Shown here one piece after another: positions 26,348 through 33,642 of a stretch of 64,000 bases of DNA. Under the pieces are notes generated by a model that had not been told where the DNA came from, did not search any database, and worked only from the letters and a program-made list of their open reading frames with translations. The stretch covers positions 1 through 64,000 of the forward strand of contig JACJXU010000010.1 of NCBI GenBank assembly GCA_020636475.1, written 5' to 3'. This DNA comes from Chitinophagales bacterium. GTDB lineage: Bacteria > Bacteroidota > Bacteroidia > Chitinophagales > UBA2359. Positions within the stretch are counted from its first letter, which is position 1; every line of letters starts with the position of its first letter. The translations under genes were made by a program, and so were the position numbers.

Positions 26348-26509
26348 AAAATAGTCGCTCCGCTCCCATTTTGACCAACGCGGGGCGGATTGCATCCGCT
26401 GTCGGACTGCGCCGTCGCTACGCGACTACTTCGTCCAACAACTGATTTGCTAAATTACTTCGCTTGCTAACTTCGTTGCCGCTTCGTAACTTCGCAAATC
26501 CGCCCCGCG
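26342..26509 (+). mobile_element. 168-bp geneless cassette, copy 7
   Basis: Exact 168 bp. This copy belongs to a second spacer class, with CTACGCG and AACTGATTTGC in place of CTGCGCG and AGCACATTTGC. Confidence 0.86.
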
Positions 26510-26547
26510 TTAGGCTCAATTAAAAAGCAAAGAATGGCAAAAGAGAA

Positions 26548-26947
26548 ATGATAAAAAAAGAAAGAAATCAAAGATTAATAACTGCAATGCTTTTGCTGTT
26601 GACCCATTTTTTTGTTCATTATCTGCGAACAATTGTTGTGGAAAACAATTGGAGCTCGACCTTCAAGTTTATATTGGGAATTATCCCTAGTTACTATTCC
26701 GTAATTGGTGGTGTCATTTTGTTTAATCTTTTTGAAAAGAAAAAGCGAGAACTTAGAACGCCGTTGTATGTAGGAGTTAATTACCTTTTATATGGAAATT
26801 AACAGGTGATTTCGGTAGAAAACTGGATTGGGTAGTACAGTAGACATTTGGGATGTTTGTGCAATTTTACTTGGAATTTTATCCGCCTACCTCATTGAAA
26901 AATTTTATTTTCTTAGAAATAGAAAAACTGAGCCTAACACTGCATAA
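26548..26947 (+). pseudogene. Frameshifted small membrane protein
   Basis: The first part (26548 to about 26795) encodes two hydrophobic segments (LLTHFFVHYLRTIVV and SVIGGVILFNLF). The reading then shifts and resumes in another frame at about 26840 with DIWDVCAILLGILSAYLIEKF, ending RKTEPNTA at 26947. The two parts together look like one integral membrane protein. The break may be a real mutation or a sequencing error, because the following 1.5 kb also shows many indels. Confidence 0.6.
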
Positions 26948-26991
26948 AACGACAATAGGCTCGATTCCTCGCCGCGTTAGTATCCGTTGTC
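26928..26991 (+). other. Shortened attC-like site 16
   Basis: TGAGCCTAAC (ending 26938) is the exact complement of the cassette start GTTAGGCTCA, so the boundary is clear. The right part with GTT 26986-26988 is short and its arms no longer pair well, in line with the indel-rich patch. Confidence 0.55.
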
Positions 26992-27102
26992 AAAAATAAT
27001 GCCCGCTCCCATTTTGACCAACGCGGGCGGATTGTGAGTCCAGTTGTCGGATCGCGCCGCGTTGCGCGACTATTTCTGTCCAACAGCACATTTGCTAAAT
27101 TA

Positions 27103-28302
27103 GGTTTTATAAAAAATAATCTAAAAAAGGTAAGCAAGAATTTAAAATTAGAGTGAGAAAAAATACCAAATTCAAAACTTACCTTATGAACAAAAGTACA
27201 ACATTTTAGAGTTTCCCACAAAGTTAGCATTAGATTTATATAATAAACAGAGGAAACATCATGATTTATGCTTAATCTTAGAGTTTATAGGCAATTGGCT
27301 GTGTAATCGTAGATGGGGAAATCTATTTCACATGCCGTCACATGAGCGCACACCATTCGAGTCTTGTAAAGGAATTAAGTATGGGAAAGTTGCGCAAAAA
27401 AACGGTATCAAGATCTCATTTACCCATAATTATTGAGCAAAGTAATGGAGCATCTTTGGCTAAATTGCTTTATGAGTACTATGGTGTTTCGCTATCTGAA
27501 AAGAGAAGAAATGGTTTGCACTTCGATTGCAAAGAACTGAAAGGCAGCATTTTAGCAGGGAGACAATAGAGGGTGCCTTAGCTGCTACTATAGAAGACAG
27601 GTCAGTTTGTAGAATGTCCTTTCAATGGCACCAAAGAGAGCGAAGTAGAGGAGTAATGAACAATGCTTAAATCCCTAATAGTGAGTCAAAAATAACGATG
27701 GACGACAGGCCGAAAAGCCAAACTCCTTGATACCCATAGCTGAAGCAGGCGGTATTTTTTGGCTGGTTTAAAGACAATCAAGCAGAGTTATTAGCTGAAA
27801 TGCGATTTTAGAAGGAGCAGGACTAGGGATTTATGCCTATGATTCAGGTGCAAAAAAGGACACGGTAGAGAGGAGCGGTGAAGTTATTGTTCTTATAACA
27901 TAGAGAAAGCCGGATAAACGCTGGAAAAGAGCAAATTTTAACTACCTTATTAAGGTACAACGAGAACGAACTATTTGCAATAGCCATACCCATTAGTAAA
28001 ATTGCCTACTTTAACCAATAAAAGGTGCAAAATCAGGCAGATGCAATGGAATTGCATACTGTTATTCGTCGTCATTGGTAAGTGGAAAATAAAATAATAA
28101 CACTACAGAGATTGTATTTAAGAGAAGATAATTGAGATGCACTATCACGCACACTAATCAGACAATAGCACTTGTAGAACTATGGTTATCAGCATTTTAA
28201 ATAAATCCGACATTAAAATCGCTCTGAAGTAATGGATTATTTTGCAGACCATTTCTTCAAGTGCATTGCTTTTTGAAGAAGATCTGTTTTTATAAGAAAC
28301 CC
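27103..28302 (+). mobile_element. Insertion sequence, ISAs1-like, about 1.2 kb
   Basis: The left end GGTTTTATAAAAAATAATC and the reverse of the right end GGGTTTCTTATAAAAACAG form an imperfect terminal inverted repeat. ATTTGCTAAATTA on the left and ATTTACAAATTA on the right look like a target duplication blurred by errors. Inside are fragments of an ISAs1-type DDE transposase in several frames. Confidence 0.65.
27500..28270 (+). pseudogene. Fragmented ISAs1-family transposase
   Basis: Pieces in different frames read like one transposase: FDCKELKGSILAG (expected DGKELRGS), then IPIAEAGGIF and DNQAELLAEM, then KGHGRVE-like, then AMELHTVIRRHW followed by an EN and KEDN-like segment. The order and spacing match ISAs1 transposases. 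At least six frameshifts or stops break it. Because the neighbouring cassette copy has the same kind of indels, sequencing error is as likely as true decay. Confidence 0.55.
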
Positions 28303-28412
28303 TATTTACAAATTACGCTTGCAAACTTCGTTTCCGCTTGCATCTCGCAAATCCGCCCGCGTTAGTGGCTATTGTTGACGAGACAGTGCTGAACGAAAAT
28401 AAGTGCAAGAAA

Positions 28413-29177
28413 ATGACAAAACATTACGACATAAAATGGTTAACAGACAGCTTTGAAAGTGGCGACTCTTTGAAGTTCATATACTTCTGGGGACACACCA
28501 ACAAATTCAACGAAGAAGTCGGCAAGTTTTGTTTTAGTCAATGGTTTGAAAGTCCTTTCACGGTTGAGAACAAGACATATAAAACTTCTGAGCATTGGAT
28601 GATGTCGCAAAAAGCACTTCTCTTTGACGACAAAACAACCTTTGAAAAAATTTTAGCGGCTGACAAACCTGGAGAAGCAAAAGAACTCGGCAGGCAAGTT
28701 TTAGGTTTTGACGACCAAACTTGGAACGACAAACGATTTGATATTGTAAAGGTTGGGAACATTCACAAGTTCAATCAAAATCCTGCATTTGCTGACTTTC
28801 TAATAAAAACAGGCGACAGAGTTTTAGTTGAAGCAAGTCCAGTTGACATTGTTTGGGGCATTGGACTTTCGCAAGACAGCAACGACATTGACAATATTTA
28901 TGCTTGGCGTGGACTTAATTTATTAGGTTTCGTTCTAATGGAGGTTAGAGATTTCTTCAAGGAGTTTGGACACTTCAAACCACTTGACAATGCACTACAA
29001 ACACCTTGGACTATATTTCCAAACATTGACAAACACGATATGTTTTGGAGAATGGGAAAGGGCGAAGATTATTTAATGCAGTTCTATAAATATTATGGTG
29101 GACTTACCAACAGAGAAAAGACAATTTTTAACTTAACAAATCCTGCACCATATGACTGGACAGACATTTACGCATAG
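28413..29177 (+). CDS. NADAR domain protein (ADP-ribose-related glycosidase family)
   Basis: The 254-residue protein has the NADAR (YbiA-like) signature: FYFWGHTN-like opening (IYFWGHTNKFNE), CFSQWFESPF, the conserved YKTSEHWMMSQKALLFDD, and the VDIVWGIGLSQD core (about residues 150-162) before WRGLNLLGFVLMEVR. NADAR proteins remove ADP-ribose from nucleobases or cleave N-glycosidic bonds of riboflavin precursors, and some serve as antitoxins to DarT. No DarT gene is adjacent here. The start at 28413 follows from the domain. It is alone in its cassette. Confidence 0.85.
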   Translation: MTKHYDIKWLTDSFESGDSLKFIYFWGHTNKFNEEVGKFCFSQWFESPFTVENKTYKTSEHWMMSQKALLFDDKTTFEKILAADKPGEAKELGRQVLGFDDQTWNDKRFDIVKVGNIHKFNQNPAFADFLIKTGDRVLVEASPVDIVWGIGLSQDSNDIDNIYAWRGLNLLGFVLMEVRDFFKEFGHFKPLDNALQTPWTIFPNIDKHDMFWRMGKGEDYLMQFYKYYGGLTNREKTIFNLTNPAPYDWTDIYA

Positions 29178-29187
29178 AAATACAACA

Positions 29188-29322
29188 GCCACTAACACGG
29201 GTTTTGCGTCAGGCGGGGTGATGTGCAAACTTGGAGCTTTGTGCAAGTAATGAACTTTAGTAATAAATTGAAACTTTGTGCTCCGAAACCCGCCCGAACG
29301 CAAAGCCCGAAACCGTTGGTCA
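29188..29322 (+). other. attC-like recombination site 17
   Basis: GCCACTAAC (29188-29196) is the complement of GTTAGTGGC at 28361. Arms CGGGTTTTGCGTCAGGCGGG and CCCGCCCGAACGCAAAGCCCG pair with a few wobble positions. Confidence 0.82.
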
Positions 29323-29483
29323 AAATAGTCGCTCCGCTCCCATTTTGACCAACGCGGGGCGGATTGCATCCGCTGTCGGACTGCGCCGTCGCTACGCGAC
29401 TACTTCGTCCAACAACTGATTTGCTAAATTACTTCGCTTGAAAACTTCGTTGCCGCTTCGTAACTTCGCAAATCCGCCCCGCG
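29316..29483 (+). mobile_element. 168-bp geneless cassette, copy 9
   Basis: Exact 168 bp; second spacer class (CTACGCG, AACTGATTTGC). Confidence 0.87.
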
Positions 29484-29516
29484 TTAGCGGTAATTTAAAC
29501 AAACACCCTACAAACA

Positions 29517-30392
29517 ATGAACATATTCAATAAAACATATCATACAGACCAAACGGACAAAAAACTCATCCAACAAATTTTGGATGGTAAGAAAACCGCT
29601 TTGACCCAACTCATTGAGCGACACCAACCATTTATTTATAACCTTGCTTGGAAACTGACAGGAAATATTTCAGATGCAGAAGACTTGACACAAGAAACAT
29701 TGATAAAAATCATTTCAAATTTAAGCACCTTTAAGCAAGAAAGTTCATTTACGACTTGGGCTTATAGAATTGCAAAAAATCATTTTCTCAATAGCCAGTC
29801 ACAGCCCTCGCATATTTTTGCCTCCAATTTTGAAGAATTGGGGATGCGTTTGGATAGTGCACCCAATATTGATTTGACAGATGATGAAATTTTAGAAAAG
29901 GCTGAAACGGTTCGTGAAGTAAGACTACAATGTTTATCAGGAATGTTACTTTGCCTAACAAAAGAGCAAAGAATGATTTATATAATCGGAGAAATTTTTG
30001 CAGCAGACCACAATATTGGTTCTGAAATTATGGAAATTACAAAGGACAACTACCGAATGAAATTGAGCAAAGCCCGCAAAGACTTGTATAATTTTATGCA
30101 AAACAAATGCGGTTTGGTCAATAAAGCCAATCCTTGTAGATGCCATAAGAAAGTAACCTTTGCCACTGAAAACGGAATGGTAGATGCCAAAAACCTGCTT
30201 TTCAACCGAACAGAATATTCAACCTTTAAAGAGCAATTAGAACCTGATGCTGATTTTTTGGTGGACGATTCCGAATTGAAAATTGCAGAACTGCACCAAG
30301 ACCATAGTTTTAAAACCACTTTTGACAAGAAAAACTTCCTCGTAAAAATTTTGGAAGATGCCAATTGGCAAAGCCGCTTGAACTTGAACTAA
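29517..30392 (+). CDS. ECF-type RNA polymerase sigma factor
   Basis: The 291-residue protein has sigma region 2 (about residues 25-95: LIERHQPFIYNLAWKLTG, DAEDLTQETLIKI, TWAYRIAKNHFLN) and a region 4 around 140-190 (LTKEQRMIYIIGEIF through YRMKLSKARKDLYNFM). A Cys/His patch (CGLVNKANPCRCHKK) follows, and a C-terminal extension of about 90 residues makes it longer than usual ECF factors. It should direct RNA polymerase to a specific promoter set, perhaps its own cassette genes. It is the first gene of a six-gene cassette. Confidence 0.82.
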   Translation: MNIFNKTYHTDQTDKKLIQQILDGKKTALTQLIERHQPFIYNLAWKLTGNISDAEDLTQETLIKIISNLSTFKQESSFTTWAYRIAKNHFLNSQSQPSHIFASNFEELGMRLDSAPNIDLTDDEILEKAETVREVRLQCLSGMLLCLTKEQRMIYIIGEIFAADHNIGSEIMEITKDNYRMKLSKARKDLYNFMQNKCGLVNKANPCRCHKKVTFATENGMVDAKNLLFNRTEYSTFKEQLEPDADFLVDDSELKIAELHQDHSFKTTFDKKNFLVKILEDANWQSRLNLN

Positions 30393-30458
30393 AAATAATT
30401 TTCTCAAAGTCTTTACACATTCCAACATCTCTTGTCTAAATAAGAAAAGAGACAAGAA

Positions 30459-30896
30459 ATGGCGTTAAAATTATTAGACAAAAGTCAGCCTCGACATATA
30501 AAATCGGGCATTTGGGCAAGTATTGTATCGGCTGTAATGCTGATTGGCATTGGCATTTTTTGGGTAGCTCATCCTGCTGCTGCCGAAGGTTCTTTTTCCA
30601 TAGTTCCCGATTCGGATGCTGCGATACGCTTTGCAAAAATCACCGCCATTTTCAAAGCAATTGGCGATTTTCTACCTCCTATTTTCGTTTTACTAGCCAT
30701 CTCTTTTCGGCAGTATAAGTTGGCAGGATACTTCCACTTGGTTACTCTTTTGTTGGTGATTGTAGTGGATATGTTTGTTTGGGGCAGCTTTGTTCCCAAC
30801 GCAGGTGCAACGGATATTTTACAACATATTCCATTTGCCATTCCCATCATCATAGCGGCTTATTGCTTTCTAAAACCAACCTCTAAAAATTCATAA
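30459..30896 (+). CDS. Small membrane protein
   Basis: The 145-residue protein has four hydrophobic segments (SAVMLIGIGIFWVAH, FLPPIFVLLAISF, VTLLLVIVVDMFVW, IPFAIPIIIAAYCFL). No catalytic motif is clear and I do not recognise the family. It stands between the sigma factor and a DUF4345 protein, so it may be a target or a regulator of that sigma factor. The start ATG at 30459 is the first Met in frame. Confidence 0.65.
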   Translation: MALKLLDKSQPRHIKSGIWASIVSAVMLIGIGIFWVAHPAAAEGSFSIVPDSDAAIRFAKITAIFKAIGDFLPPIFVLLAISFRQYKLAGYFHLVTLLLVIVVDMFVWGSFVPNAGATDILQHIPFAIPIIIAAYCFLKPTSKNS

Positions 30897-30898
30897 TT

Positions 30899-31267
30899 AT
30901 GCTACTATTCATCCGTATTTTCTTGGTGCTTTATGGACTTATTGCTGCTGCCACAGGCTTTATGGGGACAACAGCCAAATTCAACGCTTCTCTTACAGAT
31001 GCAATGACCGACAATAATCATCGCTATGTTGCTGCTATTTGGATGGCTACATCCTTGGCGTTTTTCTATGTGGCTTGGAATCCGTCAGAAACGGCTTTGT
31101 TCCGATTTTTGATGATTGCTCTTATCATTGGTGGCATAGTCAGAGCTGCTGCATTGGTCAATTATCCGGCAACGCCTTTTCTCATTTTCCTGATTGCAAT
31201 TGAATTGATTCCAACCGCTTTAATGCTTTGGTTTCACACCAGACTATTAAATGCAGGTTCACTTTAA
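30899..31267 (+). CDS. DUF4345 family membrane protein
   Basis: This 122-residue integral membrane protein fits DUF4345: an opening helix IFLVLYGLIAAATGFMG, then NHRYVAAIWMATSLAFFYVAW, FLMIALIIGGIVRAAAL and FLIFLIAIELIPTALM. The function of the family is unknown. It begins 2 bases after the preceding stop. Confidence 0.78.
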   Translation: MLLFIRIFLVLYGLIAAATGFMGTTAKFNASLTDAMTDNNHRYVAAIWMATSLAFFYVAWNPSETALFRFLMIALIIGGIVRAAALVNYPATPFLIFLIAIELIPTALMLWFHTRLLNAGSL

Positions 31268-31281
31268 AACCATTATTCATA

Positions 31282-32049
31282 ATGAAGCAATCCAACCTAA
31301 AAGTATTGATAACAGGCGGAAGTTCGGGCATTGGTCTTGCACTTGCCAAAAAGTTTATTGACAACAAGAACACCGTTATAATTACAGGTAGAGATTTAGC
31401 CAAACTTGAAAAAGTAAAATCTGATAACCCAAAAATTATTTTTTTTCAAAGTGATGTTACTTCTGAAGCAGAAGTCAAAAAATTGGCAGACGATATTGAC
31501 CAACAATTTGGTGGAATTGATGTACTGATAAATAATGCAGGCATAATGTGTTTGCTTGACACAGGTAACGAAGCCAACGACTTAACAAGACAGTATGCTG
31601 AAATTGATATAAATTTCAATTCGCCCGTTCGTTTGGTGCATTACTTTTTATCACAATTAAAGAAAAGTAAAGAAGCCGCTATCATCAATGTTTCTTCGGG
31701 TTTGGCTTATGTTCCATTTGCACAAGCACCCGTTTATTCAGCCACAAAATCTGCTTTGCATTTTTGGACAAGAAGCATCCGCCTTCACTTAAAGCCTCAC
31801 AATATTAAAGTATTGGAGCTATTGCCACCAGTTGTAGATACGCCATTAGCACACGCTGCGGATATTGCCGAAGACGACAATCTAAAACCAATGCCATCAG
31901 AAAAATTAGCCGAAGCATTTTGGAAAGGTTACTTAAACAACAAAGAAGAAATTACACCAGGGATTTCCACACAGCTCAAATTGATGAGCAGACTTGCACC
32001 AAATTTTATATTCAAGCAACTGAATAAACAGCCTATTCCAAAAAAGTAA
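31282..32049 (+). CDS. Short-chain dehydrogenase/reductase (DltE-like)
   Basis: The 255-residue enzyme has the NAD(P)-binding TGGSSGIGLALA at about residues 9-20, the NNAG motif (LINNAGIM), and the catalytic Ser with YSATK (Tyr and Lys) about 13 residues later. It would oxidise or reduce a small carbonyl or hydroxyl substrate. The likeness to DltE-type SDRs is from the overall layout. I start at the ATG at 31282, as an in-frame Met further upstream lies inside the DUF4345 gene. Part of the sigma-factor cassette. Confidence 0.85.
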   Translation: MKQSNLKVLITGGSSGIGLALAKKFIDNKNTVIITGRDLAKLEKVKSDNPKIIFFQSDVTSEAEVKKLADDIDQQFGGIDVLINNAGIMCLLDTGNEANDLTRQYAEIDINFNSPVRLVHYFLSQLKKSKEAAIINVSSGLAYVPFAQAPVYSATKSALHFWTRSIRLHLKPHNIKVLELLPPVVDTPLAHAADIAEDDNLKPMPSEKLAEAFWKGYLNNKEEITPGISTQLKLMSRLAPNFIFKQLNKQPIPKK

Positions 32050-32053
32050 GACG

Positions 32054-32512
32054 ATGAAAAATACAATCTCAATCATTGCCATCATTGGCATTGGTGCATT
32101 TGCAGGTAATATGCTCAATATCGGTTTAAGTCACGCCACTTATTGGCAATCGCTTGACCCAATAGAATTTATGAAATTCTTTGCTATAGATTTTCCATTG
32201 CTTTTAGTTCCAACGGCCTTAACACTATTACCAGCTTGGTTAGGTAGTCTTTTTGTGTTTGTGAAAAGCGACAAAAATTCTGAAAGCCGAAAATATTGGC
32301 GAATCGCCTTTTTGGGGTTAACCCTTACTATTCTTCAAACTTCGGTTTATCACTTGCCTATGAATTTGGATTTTATGGCTTTAAAATATGATGTAGTAAC
32401 AGCAACAAGCAAATTGAACGGGTGGGTTTTTTCACATTGGATAAGAACTGGAATAGCCATTATTTCAGGTATTTATGCCATCAAAGGTTTTCAAAAATCA
32501 ATAAAAAAGTAA
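32054..32512 (+). CDS. DUF1772-like membrane protein
   Basis: The 152-residue protein has about four membrane segments and the polar pairs HATYWQ, YHLPMN and WVFSHWIRTG seen in the anthrone-oxygenase-like DUF1772 family. The match is by motif memory. It lies 4 bases after the SDR gene. A role together with the SDR in small-molecule metabolism is possible but not shown. Confidence 0.6.
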   Translation: MKNTISIIAIIGIGAFAGNMLNIGLSHATYWQSLDPIEFMKFFAIDFPLLLVPTALTLLPAWLGSLFVFVKSDKNSESRKYWRIAFLGLTLTILQTSVYHLPMNLDFMALKYDVVTATSKLNGWVFSHWIRTGIAIISGIYAIKGFQKSIKK

Positions 32513-32514
32513 TT

Positions 32515-33003
32515 ATGGACAATTTTACAATCATCAATTTACAAGCAATCACAGGTTCGATAGCTATATACTTGGGGTTCAGGTATTGGATTCAACCCAA
32601 AATTTCCAAACTTTCTATTCACGAAGCACTTTTACCATTTGTGTTCTTAAACACATTTCGGTATTTGGGTTTGTCATTTATGGCAAAAGAGCAGTTCTAT
32701 GATGGCTTTCCAACCGACTTTTTAACCACAGTAGGACTATGGGATTTAAGCACCGCAATTTTAGCTATTATCACAAGCGTTGCATTAAAGACAAAATGGA
32801 AATTTGCTATTCCTTTGGTTTGGATTTTCAACATAGTTGGATTTGCAGATTTGGTAACCGCATTTCCTCAATTTTTCGGTTTAAAACTTTATAATCAAAA
32901 CCTTGGCTTCATTTGGTTAATGTTTGTAACCTATGGTTTGACAACTTTTATGAGCCACATCTACATTTTTTACAGACTTTTTAGACCTAATCCAAAGGAC
33001 TAA
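32515..33003 (+). CDS. Membrane protein of unknown function
   Basis: The 162-residue protein has four to five hydrophobic segments (ITGSIAIYLGFRYWI, LLPFVFLNTFRYLGLSF, LSTAILAIITSVAL, IPLVWIFNIVGFADLV, FIWLMFVTYGLTTFM). No family is recognised. I use the ATG at 32515, 2 bases after the upstream stop, since the longer frame overlaps the DUF1772-like gene. It is the last gene of the sigma-factor cassette. Confidence 0.65.
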   Translation: MDNFTIINLQAITGSIAIYLGFRYWIQPKISKLSIHEALLPFVFLNTFRYLGLSFMAKEQFYDGFPTDFLTTVGLWDLSTAILAIITSVALKTKWKFAIPLVWIFNIVGFADLVTAFPQFFGLKLYNQNLGFIWLMFVTYGLTTFMSHIYIFYRLFRPNPKD

Positions 33004-33037
33004 AATACTTGCTTGTACAGACGAGAGAAGAAAAACT

Positions 33038-33172
33038 ACCGCTAACAGCGGTTTTGCGTAATGGGGGCTGACGTGCTTAAATGAAAATTAGTCCTTTTTA
33101 TTTACATTTGTGTAAGGTTGAAAGTTAGTGCTTCCAAATCCCCCACTACGCAAAGCCGCAAAACGTTGGTCA
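33038..33172 (+). other. attC-like recombination site 18
   Basis: ACCGCTAAC (33038-33046) is the complement of GTTAGCGGT at 29483. Arms GCGGTTTTGCGTAATGGGGG and CCCCCACTACGCAAAGCCGC pair with two non-Watson-Crick positions. Confidence 0.83.
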
Positions 33173-33333
33173 AAATAGTCGCTCCGCTCCCATTTTGACC
33201 AACGCGGGGCGGATTGCATCCGCTGTCGGACTGCGCCGTCGCTGCGCGACTACTTCGTCCAACAGCACATTTGCTAAATTACTTCGCTTGCAAACTTCGT
33301 TGCCGCTTCGTAACTTCGCAAATCCGCCCCGCG
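33166..33333 (+). mobile_element. 168-bp geneless cassette, copy 10
   Basis: Exact 168 bp; first spacer class (AGCACATTTGC). Confidence 0.88.
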
Positions 33334-33511
33334 TTACCACCAATGCTAAAAAGACAGACGACACAGCAAGACAATGACTAAAAATGGACTCGACATACAG
33401 ACCATATCGACCAAGCGGACAGAATTTCAAGCTGACCGTGTTTTGCTATTAGGACAGGTGACAGAAAAGAAAGAGAAAGCCCACCCTTCGCATTTTTTAA
33501 AGTTTCTTTTT

Positions 33512-33597
33512 GCCAGCCGCACAAACGGCACATTGGGTTTTGCCCGACACACAAGCCAACCCTTCGCAAAACCCAAAGAGCCGTTTTTTGCCAACGC
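33512..33597. repeat. Hairpin flank element, copy 2
   Basis: AACGGC...TTGGGTTTTGC (33524-33543) pairs with GCAAAACCCAA...GCCGTT (33566-33585). Compared with copy 1 both partners changed at two sites. It lies about 45 bases before the restriction gene. A frame of 83 codons through it (33374-33625) is probably not a gene. Confidence 0.6.
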
Positions 33598-33642
33598 ACC
33601 GACAATAATTCGTATTTTGCAATAATGTATTTGAATGAATAA

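Larger units (their letters stand above)
26987..28361 (+). mobile_element. 168-bp geneless cassette copy 8, split by an insertion sequence
   Basis: The left piece (26987-27102) and right piece (28303-28361) together match the 168-bp unit, with many single-base indels (GGGCGG for GGGGCGG, TTGTGAGTCC for TTGCATCC). The break is in the spacer after GCTAAATTA. Confidence 0.7.

Noticed and set aside
28413..29177. DarT-NADAR toxin-antitoxin pair
   Set aside because: No ADP-ribosyltransferase gene lies beside the NADAR gene; its neighbours are recombination sites.
33374..33625. An 83-codon gene before hsdR
   Set aside because: The frame covers the hairpin flank element, which is better explained by paired base changes than by coding. 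A short real start region cannot be excluded.
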